Below, piece after piece: positions 17,901 through 26,857 of a stretch of 64,000 bases of DNA. Origin of the DNA: a bacterium. GTDB taxonomy: Bacteria; Planctomycetota; Planctomycetia; Pirellulales; Pirellulaceae. The DNA lies in NCBI GenBank assembly GCA_030430075.1, contig JAUIGN010000003.1:186001-250000 (forward strand). The letters are read 5' to 3'. A program made the position numbers and the translations under genes. The notes beneath the pieces were generated by a model. The model had not been told where the DNA came from. It made no database searches and was given only the letters and a program-made list of their open reading frames with translations. Within the stretch, counting starts at the first letter, position 1, and every line of letters begins with the position of its first letter.

Positions 17901-18161
17901 ATGACCGCGTTCTCGTCCATCCTGGGCTTCATGCCCCTGCTGATCGCCAGCGGCGCTGGTGCGGCGAGCCGCGTGGCCGTCGGGCTGGCCGTGGTCGGCG
18001 GGATGATGGCCGCCACGGTCTTCTCCCTCTTGTTCGTGCCGTCGTTCTTCGTCGTGTTCCAGGGGCTCAGCGAGTACTGGGCGAAACCGGCCGCCGCGCC
18101 CGCCGTGGACCCGCCTCCTGCCGACGCCGACGACCAATCGGCCGCGGACGAAAACAGCTGA
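14931..18161 (+). CDS. RND multidrug efflux permease (AcrB/MexB HAE1 family)
   Basis: A 1076-residue proton-driven inner-membrane pump. It opens with MSRFFIHRPIFAMVISIVIV and LPISKFPEITPPTVQV, both diagnostic of HAE1-RND pumps. The TM4 proton-relay aspartate pair is present (GIVLAIGIVVDDAIVVVENT). A second TM bundle (VVFVFLVLAAQYESW, GLVLLVALASKNAILIVEFA) completes the duplicated architecture, with LFVPSFFVV at the end. A short charged tail (DADDQSAADENS) is the only unusual part. It forms an operon with the adaptor just upstream. The substrate cannot be told from sequence. Confidence 0.95.
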   Translation: MSRFFIHRPIFAMVISIVIVIAGAVSLNVLPISKFPEITPPTVQVTAFYPGANAQVVAETVAAPIEQEVNGVENMLYMSSVSADDGSYTLTVTFEIGVDMDMATVLVQNRVAIANPKLPEDVRRQGVTTKKQSTQIVQMITLTSEDPTHDALYLSNYATINIKDELSRIRGVGAVTFMGAADYSMRIWLDPNKLKARNLTTQDVLNAISEQNVQVAAGRIGEEPAPAGTAFQLVINTQGRLQTDQQFADIIIKTAEGGRITRVGDVVVDDVVDASGQVVQSGVERGGKDYNRGSTFNGDPCATIFIYQLPGANALELSDKIRAKMQELEGRFPDKMAYHIPFDTTLFVRASIAEVYSTLFVAVLLVVVVIYIFLQDWRSTLIPCVAIPVALIGTFAFMAGLGFSINTLTLFGIVLAIGIVVDDAIVVVENTTRHLSLGLNSRDAAVTAMSEITGPVIATTLVLLAVFVPTAFMGGITGQLFQQFSLTISAAVLISTINALTLSPALCGILLRPPKEQSFILFRWFNNTFDFTTGIYKSVIWRMVRRVALVMLAVVGLIAATGWGFTRLPTGFLPVEDQGYCFVNIQLPDASSRQRTDAVLAELDEILKATPGVANRVAISGYSLLSGNNGSNLGLVAVMYKPWDERTSPEETQEAIVAHLRAEFTKIEEAIVFAFVPPAIDGLGASGGFQMQVQDRQGVGLVELQNLTEELLADGEAQSGLTALNTTFRANVPQLFVDIDRTKVKTLDIPLNSVFGTLQAYLGSAYVNDFNEFGRTWQVRVQAAQKFRVEAADIAKLDVRTNSGEMVPIGAFVDVREAFGPQVIQRFNLYPSAQINGTPAPGYSSGQALQLMEQMADEKLPTSMGYEWTGMSFQEKQLSSSDRPQDNPTFILVLSVVFVFLVLAAQYESWTSPAAVISVVPLSAIGVILAVTIARADLNVYSQIGLVLLVALASKNAILIVEFAAEQRRDGKSLLESAALSAELRFRAILMTAFSSILGFMPLLIASGAGAASRVAVGLAVVGGMMAATVFSLLFVPSFFVVFQGLSEYWAKPAAAPAVDPPPADADDQSAADENS

Positions 18162-18191
18162 CGCCGTGACTTGCGAACGTACGACGGGCCT

Positions 18192-18233
18192 GGGCAAGTC
18201 ATCGACCTGCCGGCAGTTGCGGCGCACTTGCCC
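18192..18233. terminator. Candidate hairpin between convergent genes
   Basis: GGGCAAGT (18192-18199) and ACTTGCCC (18226-18233) form an 8-bp inverted repeat between the end of the efflux pump and the end of the next leftward gene. There is no T-run and the loop is long (26 bases), so it is a weak terminator candidate. Confidence 0.3.
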
Positions 18234-18248
18234 GACAAGCCACCCGTT

Positions 18249-18926
18249 TCAGCCGGCCGGCGGTCGCGCCCGGTGAAATCCGGCTCGAATCTTCTTCATC
18301 TCTGCCCAGATCGCAGCCGTCTGCGGTTGCGGAGACGCCATGATGAACAGGTAGCCTTGCCCGCCCGCCGCATCCTGCCATGCTTCGAGCACCAGGTGGA
18401 GCGTCTGCCGCTTGCGCGTCGCAAACGGCTCGACCCAGTCAAGTTCCCCGTGAAGACTGCGCATTCCTGGCGGTCGCGGTGCATCCCGGGACGCTTCCGT
18501 GGCTTTCAGTGTGAGCTTGAAGCCGTCCGTGTCGACATTCATGCCGCGGCCCTTGAGCACGGCCGCGGAAAGACCCCGATAGTAGGCCAGCAGTTCTCGG
18601 TGGAGCACGTCTTTGCTGAGGGGCGGCTTGGCGCCGACTTGAAAGACGAGCACGTAGGAGAAGAACGATTCCGCCTCGGCATCAAACATCCCGGGCGCGA
18701 ATCGTATTTCTTCGATGCCCTGGAGTTTCATGTCGCGCGCGAAGCCGGGCGGCAAGGTAATCCGCTCGCCGGTCCACCCGGCGGGTGCATCCAACCGCAG
18801 CGCCGGCCGCTCGCCGGCAGCCTTGGCGCGTTGTGGCTGGGGGTCGTCGGCCAGCCCCAGGGCGGCACTGCTCAGCAGTCCTGCCACGAGCGCCGACGTG
18901 GTAAAGCGAGCTTGTCCTGTCAGCAT
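18249..18926 (-). CDS. Secreted protein of unknown function
   Basis: About 225 residues. I do not recognise a family. The frame opens far upstream, but the ATG at 18926 (AGG six bases upstream; a second ATG at 18932) gives a clean signal peptide (FTTSALVAGLLSSAALGLA). The mature protein begins with DDPQPQRAKAAGERPALRLDAPAGWTG and has a GERITLPPGFARDMKL stretch, then FFSYVLVFQVG and HLVLEAWQDAAGGQGYLFIMASPQ. It reads like a small soluble periplasmic domain. The two leftward genes upstream end about 100 bases away, so it could be read with them. Confidence 0.6.
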   Translation of the reverse strand: MLTGQARFTTSALVAGLLSSAALGLADDPQPQRAKAAGERPALRLDAPAGWTGERITLPPGFARDMKLQGIEEIRFAPGMFDAEAESFFSYVLVFQVGAKPPLSKDVLHRELLAYYRGLSAAVLKGRGMNVDTDGFKLTLKATEASRDAPRPPGMRSLHGELDWVEPFATRKRQTLHLVLEAWQDAAGGQGYLFIMASPQPQTAAIWAEMKKIRAGFHRARPPAG

Positions 18927-19024
18927 CCGCATCCTGCCTTTCACAGCCTGGGTGTTGTCGAGCTGCTCGGATAGCGGCCAATCACTCCGGGCAGGCGGAC
19001 GACCTGAACGGCGTCCGGGACGCG

Positions 19025-19939
19025 TCAGACGACGTAGTTCCGCAGGAATGAATAGCTTTGCTGCAACGACGCCTGACGCCGCTCCAACGATCCCTCGAAG
19101 GCCCGGTCCTCCACTTCGACGCAGACCGGTCCCGCATAGCCCGTGTCGGTCAAGACGGAGAAGAACTTGCCCCAATCCACGTCGCCCATCCCCGGTAATT
19201 TGGGCGTGTGATACTCGTTGGGTGTCGCCATGATGCCGACATCGTCAAGCCGCTCTCGATCGATACGGACGTCCTTGGCATGAACATGAAACAGCCGGTC
19301 CGCAAAGTTTCGCAGCGGGGCCAGATAGTCCATGTGCTGCCAGACCAGATGCGACGGATCATAGTTCAGCCCAAAATGGTCGCTGGGAATCGCTTCGAAC
19401 ATCCGCCGCCAAATGGCCGGGCTGGTCGCCAGGTTCTTGCCACCGGGCCATTCGTCGGCCGTGAACGACATCGGGCAGTTCTCGATGCCGATCCGTACGC
19501 CGTGCTCTTCGGCCAGGGAAATCAAGGGCTGCCAGACGTCGAGGAAGCGGGGCCAATTGTCGTCGACCGACTTCGACCAGTCCCGGCCGACGAACGTGTT
19601 GACCGTCGTCACATCAAGCAGCGGGGCGGCACGAATGATCGTCCGGAGGTGGTCAATGCTGGCCTCCGCTTCATGGGGGTCCGGTGCGAGCGGGTTGGGA
19701 TAGTAACCGAGCGCGCTGATCTCGACCCCGGCGCCGCCTAGCTGGCCCAGAATTTCGTCGGCCCGTGCGCGGTCGAGCCCCACAACATCGATATGGGTGA
19801 CTCCCGCGTAACGACGCTCGGCCTTTCCCGGCGGCCAGCACATCACTTCGATGCACTCGAATCCGATTCGGCCGGCCAGCGCCGCCACTTCTGCCAGGTT
19901 TTGGTCGGGCAGAATGGCGGATGCGAAACCTAACTTCAT
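19025..19939 (-). CDS. Sugar phosphate isomerase/epimerase (AP endonuclease 2-like TIM barrel)
   Basis: A 304-residue xylose-isomerase-like TIM barrel (PF01261). It starts [19 protein letters not shown] and has the family's metal-ligand blocks: Glu in [24 protein letters not shown] (Glu), [12 protein letters not shown] (Asp/His), FHVHAKDV (His-x-His) and [13 protein letters not shown] (Glu). These proteins interconvert sugars or inositols. Planctomycetes carry many, usually of unknown substrate. The ATG at 19939 has GGAGG six bases upstream and overlaps the stop of the upstream gene by four bases, so the two are translationally coupled. Confidence 0.9.
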   Translation of the reverse strand: MKLGFASAILPDQNLAEVAALAGRIGFECIEVMCWPPGKAERRYAGVTHIDVVGLDRARADEILGQLGGAGVEISALGYYPNPLAPDPHEAEASIDHLRTIIRAAPLLDVTTVNTFVGRDWSKSVDDNWPRFLDVWQPLISLAEEHGVRIGIENCPMSFTADEWPGGKNLATSPAIWRRMFEAIPSDHFGLNYDPSHLVWQHMDYLAPLRNFADRLFHVHAKDVRIDRERLDDVGIMATPNEYHTPKLPGMGDVDWGKFFSVLTDTGYAGPVCVEVEDRAFEGSLERRQASLQQSYSFLRNYVV

Positions 19940-20856
19940 ACGACACCTCCCGTCGAATGATTGATCACGCTGCCCCGGCGACCCGCCGGCACGGCCCAGT
20001 TCATGCTCCAGCCTGACAGGTCGGCCGGCATCGCCGCCACGACCACCGGGACCGGTACGCGCCGCGGCAAACGGGCCTCGTCTTCCTCTTCCATTTTCAT
20101 CATTGGAGACAAGGCAATCATTCCCATGCCGATTCCGATCACGGCATAGCCGAGCAGGACCATCATGAAGAATCCGCTCAATTTGCTCCAGCGTGTGATG
20201 AGGTAGTAGAGGGCATAGAAAGGGACAAACAGGTAGAGCAACCCCTGCGTGATGTCTTCCTGGAAGGCCACAATGATCATCCGGATCGAGTAAACCAGGA
20301 TGATGATCTGGCCGAAGACCATGATCCCGGTCCCGTTGATGCGGAAGGCCTGATCGCGGGGCATGAGCAACATGCAGGCCACAAAGGCCAGGACGCCGGC
20401 GAAGGCCACGAAGTAGACCCACACGGGAGCGCCTTGCGCACGCGTTTTCTTGTCCTCGAGCTTTTCGTTCTCAATCCGCTGGGACGCGCTGTCCAACAGC
20501 ATGGACGCAATCACCTTGCCGTCTTCCTCGGTTTGCGCGGTCGGCTTGACGTTGCTGGCGACCGTCTCTCCAGTCTGCAAGTTGTAACCGCAATTCACGC
20601 AGAGCGTGGCGCCGGGCTGAACCGGTTTCTCACACTGGGGACAAGAGGGACCCTGAACGTTGTCGAACCCGACTTCGTCAAGCAGATCTGCCATGCCACC
20701 GCCTGGTGCCGCCTGTGGCGCCGGTGCGGGGGCCGCAGCCGGGGGCGCTCCAATCTTGAGCGGCTGTTTGCATTTCGGGCAAGCCACCGTGCGACCTGCC
20801 AGCTCATCCTTCGCGCCAAACTTCGCGCCACACTGGCAGACAACTTTAATTGTCAT
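19936..20856 (-). CDS. Zinc-ribbon multi-pass membrane protein
   Basis: About 306 residues. The N-terminus has a CxC...CxxC zinc ribbon ([23 protein letters not shown]), a Pro/Ala linker, then a second ribbon ([19 protein letters not shown]). After a charged segment come four or five membrane spans ([74 protein letters not shown]). The type is frequent in planctomycetes, of unknown function. The ATG at 20856 has GGGAG five bases upstream and is preferred to the GTG at 20862. It is coupled to the isomerase by a four-base overlap. Confidence 0.75.
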   Translation of the reverse strand: MTIKVVCQCGAKFGAKDELAGRTVACPKCKQPLKIGAPPAAAPAPAPQAAPGGGMADLLDEVGFDNVQGPSCPQCEKPVQPGATLCVNCGYNLQTGETVASNVKPTAQTEEDGKVIASMLLDSASQRIENEKLEDKKTRAQGAPVWVYFVAFAGVLAFVACMLLMPRDQAFRINGTGIMVFGQIIILVYSIRMIIVAFQEDITQGLLYLFVPFYALYYLITRWSKLSGFFMMVLLGYAVIGIGMGMIALSPMMKMEEEDEARLPRRVPVPVVVAAMPADLSGWSMNWAVPAGRRGSVINHSTGGVV

Positions 20857-21451
20857 ATTCACTCCCGTTGCTCAACCAACCACTGTGCCGATGCGGCAGG
20901 ACACAAGATGTGCCATTTTGTACAGCCCCGCCCCCAAACTCAACCGACCCTCGTGGTTGGACGTCCGGCGGCCGATCACGGCGTCGAAGAGGTGCCCGAA
21001 TCCCGTCGGCCGTCGTCTCTGCAGAAGGGGCGGACGGCCCCCACCGGCATTGCTTCGACGAAGCCCCCGCGACTTGGTTGACAAGCTGCCCCAGTGCGGC
21101 CTTCCTCCATACTCGGTGTTTCCGCCCCCTCCTGAGTGCGGCGGCGAGCGGTCCCGACGAGTGACAACTGGGCGTCGAGCAAACGGCCGCTGCCAAATTG
21201 GCAGCGTGGGCCTGACACACCGGTGCCGACCCGCGTCTTGCAGGCCGAAAAGCGGGTCAAGCAAAAATGTCCGAAATCAACAAACCTTGTACTCATTTGG
21301 GGTTGCGCCCCAGAGGCCACGAATTGGCGCGCCACTTGCCGTAAAGAGGGCTTTCCGCCGTGAATGCGCAATTATGACAGCCGATCCGACAGTCCGTTGA
21401 GTCGGCGATTTGCGATAAGAGGAATTCTGTTAACCGGGAGGTGAATCACTG
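20857..21451. other. Long intergenic region upstream of groES, 595 bp
   Basis: No gene is credible here; the open frames on both strands lack family features. It holds a perfect 19-bp palindrome (21188-21206) and a short GGGG-TTGCG-CCCC hairpin (21299-21311). The CIRCE operator (TTAGCACTC-N9-GAGTGCTAA) is absent. CTTGTA (21286) and CCCCAGAG (21308), 16 bases apart, faintly resemble a sigma-32 promoter. Confidence 0.4.
21188..21206. promoter_or_regulatory. Perfect 19-bp palindrome upstream of groESL
   Basis: CGCTGCCAA-A-TTGGCAGCG: two perfect 9-bp arms around one central base, 245 bases before the groES start. It has the look of a dimeric repressor site. It is neither CIRCE nor the HspR HAIR box. 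Confidence 0.4.
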
Positions 21452-21772
21452 ATGGCGACTGCTACGAAGAAGAAGTCCAAGGTCAAGCTGCAACCACTAG
21501 GCGACCGCGTTGTGATCAAGCGCGAAGAATCCGAAGACAAGACGGCAGGCGGAATTCTGCTCCCTGATTCGGCACAGAACAAACCGGCCCGCGGCACGGT
21601 GGTCAGCGTCGGCAACGGCCGTCTGCTGGACGATGGTTCGCGTGGCGCCCTGCAGGTCAAGGTCGGTGAACGGGTAATCTTCAGCAGCTACGGCGGTGAA
21701 GCGCTGAGCCTGGGCGATGAAGAGCTGCTGCTGATGCGTGAAGACGACATTCTGGCCGTCATCGAAGACTAA
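21452..21772 (+). CDS. groES: Co-chaperonin GroES
   Basis: A 106-residue GroES, the heptameric lid of the GroEL chamber. Core motifs are present: [23 protein letters not shown] (start of the fold), [21 protein letters not shown] (mobile loop and roof region), [15 protein letters not shown] and [15 protein letters not shown]. It is about ten residues longer than E. coli GroES because of a Lys-rich N-terminal extension ([12 protein letters not shown]). GGGAGG lies nine bases before the ATG. groEL follows after 72 bases. Confidence 0.97.
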   Translation: MATATKKKSKVKLQPLGDRVVIKREESEDKTAGGILLPDSAQNKPARGTVVSVGNGRLLDDGSRGALQVKVGERVIFSSYGGEALSLGDEELLLMREDDILAVIED

Positions 21773-21782
21773 CACTCCCCCA

Positions 21783-21809
21783 GCATGTCGCCCTCGAGGT
21801 GCGACATGC
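21783..21809. promoter_or_regulatory. Intercistronic hairpin between groES and groEL
   Basis: GCATGTCGC (21783-21791) and GCGACATGC (21801-21809) pair perfectly over nine bases around a loop containing CTCGAG. It begins ten bases after the groES stop and ends 35 bases before groEL. It lacks a T-run, so it is more likely an RNA-processing or stability element than a terminator. Confidence 0.55.
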
Positions 21810-21820
21810 CAACTCCGTAA

Positions 21821-23467
<1,647 letters not shown>

Positions 23468-23807
23468 ACCCGGTCCGGAGCTGACGCTCTGAACCGCCGC
23501 CAAATCAGAACCCTCCCCGGCCGTCGGCCGGGGAGGGTTTTTCTGTGCGCCTGGACCATGTCGCGCCCCCACGTGACGTGACGCCCCGCCCCGCCACCGG
23601 CTCACTCGGGCATGGCCGCGTGAGCGGATACGCGTCCTCCCCCCGCCGGGGACCGGCCGCAGACGGGCCGAGCGGCACCCGGTGGCCAACCCGTTCCATT
23701 CCGGGAAACACGGCTGGAGAGATCCTCCCCAGGTGTTTTTCTGGCCGGGCCCAGCCGATCAAACGTATACTGAGGAAAGGCCCTCCCCGCAAACTCTCGG
23801 TGGAATC
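23468..23807. other. Gap between groEL and next gene, 340 bp
   Basis: Contains the groEL terminator (23511-23542). Further on, TATACT at 23766-23771 is a good -10 hexamer 37 bases before the next ATG, but I see no -35 at the right distance. No other gene. Confidence 0.4.
23511..23542 (+). terminator. Rho-independent terminator of groES-groEL
   Basis: A perfect 12-bp GC stem (CCCTCCCCGGCC / GGCCGGGGAGGG) with a three-base GTC loop, directly followed by five T. This is the clearest terminator in the window. Confidence 0.93.
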
Positions 23808-25031
23808 ATGACGCAGCGACCAACCGCTTTCTGGATCAGCATCTGCCTGAGCTGGCTGTTCGTCTGCTGGTTGGGCTCGGTTCCGCTGCACGGCGATGTG
23901 TTCTACCTCTCCAACGGGGGCCGCATCGAAGGCCGGTTGCTCAACCCGGACCAGAACCCTCGTGCCCACTATATCGTTCGCTCGGGTGTCGGCGCGACCT
24001 TGACGCTGGCCGAGGATCAGGTCGATCGCGTTGAAGTGAAAAGCCGGATCCGCGGCTTGTACGAAGCCAAGCTCCAAACGTTGCCGAATACCGTGGCCGC
24101 GCATTTCGATATGGCTCGCCGCTGTCAGATCGCCAACATGGAACCCGAACGGTTGTTTCACCTGGAACAAGTGCTCCGCCTGGACCCCGAACACAAGGAG
24201 GCGCGATATGCACTGGGCTACAGCCAGTTGGACGGCAAATGGGTTCGGCAGGAAGATGTCATGACGGCCCGCGGCTACGTCCGTGATCGGGGCGCCTGGC
24301 GGCTGCCGCAGGAGATCGAGCTGGAAAAAGAGGATGACGCCGTCGACGAGATCACCATCGGCTGGCGGAAGAAGCTGAAGACCTGGCGGAGCTGGATTAT
24401 CAAGGGACGCGACCGAGCTCCTCAGGGAGAACAAGAGATCCGCGCGATTCGCGATCCGTACGCCGCACCGGCGCTTGCCGAGCTGCTCGATAACGACAAG
24501 GAGCCGCGCCAATTGAAGCTCCTGTATATCGATATCCTCAGCCAGTTGCCCCCCAATCCGGTCTCCATCGACACCCTGGTCAAGCATTCCTTGGACGATC
24601 CGGACGGCCGAGTCCGCGAAGCCTGCCTGGACGAAGTTTCGAGGACCGGCTCGCAACGTGCCGTCGAATTCTACCTCCGCTACCTCAAGGACCCCGAACG
24701 CGTCATGGTCCACCGGGCGGCGGTGGGGTTGATGCGATTGAACGCGAAGTCGGCCACCCTGCCGTTGATCGATGCGCTGGTCACCGAGCACAAAGTGCTG
24801 ACCGGTTCCGGTTCCGGCGGGATCAGCCCCACCTTCTCAGATCAAGGCGGCGGCTTGACGGCCGGCGGCGGCCCCAAGATCGAGGAGAAGGAATTTCGCA
24901 ACGAGCCGGTCCTTCACGCCCTGACCCAGATTCACCGGGGGGTCAATTTCGGTTTCAACCAGGCCGCCTGGAAGAACTGGTACGTCGAACAAAACGTTCC
25001 CCAAGTGATCAATCTGCGACGCAGCAATTGA
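23808..25031 (+). CDS. Secreted protein with HEAT-like repeats
   Basis: About 407 residues. The signal peptide (AFWISICLSWLFVCWLGSVPLHG) is followed by DVFYLSNGGRIEGRLLN, a small beta domain often seen at the N-terminus of planctomycete secreted proteins. Then comes a TPR-like stretch (AAHFDMARRCQIANMEPERL, LRLDPEHKEARYALGYSQL) and helical pairs resembling HEAT repeats (AAPALAELLDNDKEPRQLKLLYIDIL, DDPDGRVREACLDEVSRTGS). No catalytic motif is seen, so a scaffold role is likely. The ATG at 23808 gives a good signal peptide; the frame is open further upstream. Confidence 0.7.
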   Translation: MTQRPTAFWISICLSWLFVCWLGSVPLHGDVFYLSNGGRIEGRLLNPDQNPRAHYIVRSGVGATLTLAEDQVDRVEVKSRIRGLYEAKLQTLPNTVAAHFDMARRCQIANMEPERLFHLEQVLRLDPEHKEARYALGYSQLDGKWVRQEDVMTARGYVRDRGAWRLPQEIELEKEDDAVDEITIGWRKKLKTWRSWIIKGRDRAPQGEQEIRAIRDPYAAPALAELLDNDKEPRQLKLLYIDILSQLPPNPVSIDTLVKHSLDDPDGRVREACLDEVSRTGSQRAVEFYLRYLKDPERVMVHRAAVGLMRLNAKSATLPLIDALVTEHKVLTGSGSGGISPTFSDQGGGLTAGGGPKIEEKEFRNEPVLHALTQIHRGVNFGFNQAAWKNWYVEQNVPQVINLRRSN

Positions 25032-25093
25032 GTGCCTGGCAAACGGCGCACGAAATCCGGTGGAATCGTATTGCGGCTGGGGAGGTCCGGAAT

Positions 25094-25110
25094 GTCATGC
25101 AAAGCATGAC
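25094..25110 (-). repeat. GTCATGC-N3-GCATGAC palindrome, perfect copy
   Basis: 7-bp arms around AAA, between two convergent genes. Read on the minus strand it is flanked by CCGTA on the left and ATTCCGGAC on the right. These flanks are shared with the copy at 52393-52409 (ATTCCGCAC). Confidence 0.85.
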
Positions 25111-25147
25111 CTACGGAAGGCCGGAAGCGAATTGCAAAGTATCCGGG

Positions 25148-26674
25148 CTACGCTGCGTGCGGCAACGGGCGGGCCTGCGCGGCCCATTCGATCCAGTCGG
25201 TCACTTCGTCCTGGTCCGGAACGGCCGATGAACGCAGCACGCGTTTGCCTTCTGCAGAAAGGGCGAATTCTCGCGCCGCTTGAAGCAGCGCGTCCGCTTG
25301 GGCCGCCGCCAGCTCATCCGGTTCGGTGACGCCGCAAGCGACCAGGATTTGCGCGTCGTGGCCGCGCAGATGGGGAACGCAACAGACCAGGCGGGCCTGC
25401 ATCTGCCATTCCCTAATCAGTTCGGCGTCGATGTAGCGCGTCTTGAGGTCCGTAGCCACGTTGTCGGGATCACAGGCCAGCAAGTCGGCTACTGACGAAA
25501 TGCCCACCTTCGCCAGGCGTCGCGCTGTCTTGGGACCGATCGAGGGGGCGTCTTCAACCTCATCTCGGGGGCGCAGGTAATAGCGGGGCCCACCCGGCCG
25601 CGGACGTCCGGCGACAGGTTGGCCCGACTCCTCATCGACGTCCGGCCCACAGGTGTCGCGAGCGACGCTGACCACCGGGGTCCGCGCAATATCCCGGGCC
25701 GGCCGGCCCTGCCCGTGCGCCGTTCCCAGCGCGCCGAGCGGCTGGTTGATGAGTTCGTCGAGGGAGACTTTCAGAACTTCTTCTGCGTAGAGGCGGCGGA
25801 CTTCACGATCGTCGTCTGGAAGTGTCCGGTCGACGCGCCCTTGCTGCCGAAACTCGCGGTACATCGCCTCCACAATCGTCCGCTGCCGGCGGTCGGCCAG
25901 CTTGCGCGTGACCCAGGCCACGGGGATCGTCAGCGTGGCCAGGTAGCCGGCCAGGCCGAGCGAAACGTGCGGCGGCTCGACATCGGCATCGTCAAAGGCG
26001 TTCTCCAGCACTCGGGCGAAGCCGACCGTCGCCAGCCCGATCTGCTCGGCGATAGCGTCCTTGATCTCCTGGTCCAGCCCGGCCGGCGGATCCTTTACGC
26101 CGGCCTCAAGATCGTAATGGTCGATCAACAGTTGGTAATGCGCGCTGCCCAGCTCTGCTCCCCCGCGAATCATCTCCGCCAACCAGTCCTCTCCCTCCGC
26201 CACTCCCAGGTCCGGGTACCCTCCCTGTTCTTCGAGGATGTTCTGCAGCTCGTCGTACGACTTGGCAATGCTCCATTCCACCGCGCGGTGGATCTGCATC
26301 TCCTCCTCGGATTGGCCGGTGTGGAACGGCATGAAGGGATCGGTGAAGTAGTGGCTGAGCACGCCGGCCGAGTAAGCCGCCTTGCTCCAGGCACCCTGCT
26401 TGAGGTGCCGGACCGTCAGGACATACCACGCTTCAGCCTGCTTGCAGGCACCGCCCCAAAAGTCGTCCTGGACATGGAGCACATGGTTTCGAAAATCCTT
26501 GAACTTCTTGTCGGGGGCCTTGGCGCCGTCCAGGTAGGCATCGAAGTAATACAGGAACAGGTTGCGCCAGAGCGGCGCATCCTCGTCTTCCAGGTGGCGC
26601 AGCGCGTCCAGGGCGATCTTGTGGTGCGTGCTGGTGCACTCGTTGGCGAAAAGCACGTTGAAGAGCAGTGACAT
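25148..26674 (-). CDS. Zinc-dependent phospholipase C-like domain fused to DUF4332/helix-hairpin-helix
   Basis: About 508 residues in two parts. The N-terminal part looks like the Zn_dep_PLPC (PF00882) fold: STHHKIALDALRHL, NHVLHVQDDF and VLSHYFTDPFMPFHTGQ carry the histidines and aspartates expected of the tri-zinc site. The C-terminal 140 residues look like DUF4332, with a helix-hairpin-helix motif (VEDAPSIGPKTARRLAKVGI) and CVPHLRGHDAQILVACGV. The first suggests a lipid or phosphoester hydrolase, the second DNA or protein binding. There is no signal peptide, so it may act in the cytoplasm. Start at 26674 because homology begins there; the frame continues to 26782. Confidence 0.72.
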   Translation of the reverse strand: MSLLFNVLFANECTSTHHKIALDALRHLEDEDAPLWRNLFLYYFDAYLDGAKAPDKKFKDFRNHVLHVQDDFWGGACKQAEAWYVLTVRHLKQGAWSKAAYSAGVLSHYFTDPFMPFHTGQSEEEMQIHRAVEWSIAKSYDELQNILEEQGGYPDLGVAEGEDWLAEMIRGGAELGSAHYQLLIDHYDLEAGVKDPPAGLDQEIKDAIAEQIGLATVGFARVLENAFDDADVEPPHVSLGLAGYLATLTIPVAWVTRKLADRRQRTIVEAMYREFRQQGRVDRTLPDDDREVRRLYAEEVLKVSLDELINQPLGALGTAHGQGRPARDIARTPVVSVARDTCGPDVDEESGQPVAGRPRPGGPRYYLRPRDEVEDAPSIGPKTARRLAKVGISSVADLLACDPDNVATDLKTRYIDAELIREWQMQARLVCCVPHLRGHDAQILVACGVTEPDELAAAQADALLQAAREFALSAEGKRVLRSSAVPDQDEVTDWIEWAAQARPLPHAA

Positions 26675-26857
26675 GGGCGGGGGCTCGGAATCGATACGGT
26701 TGACGCAAAGCGCAAAATCGGCACTATCGATTGCATCGTCACGGTTTCCGAGGCAGCTTGACGGATTTCGGAAATCTGTCACCGGAGGCTGGGAGCGACG
26801 CTAGCACCGTCGCAGGACCAGGTGCGATCAGGGATGACGGCGGCGCGGGGCGCCGGA

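Noticed and set aside
20434-21400. Several overlapping frames upstream of groES
   Set aside because: They overlap the zinc-ribbon gene or the repeat-free gap, and none shows a domain or ribosome-binding site.
21452-21772. CIRCE operator before groES
   Set aside because: No TTAGCACTC/GAGTGCTAA pair is present within the 595-bp upstream gap.
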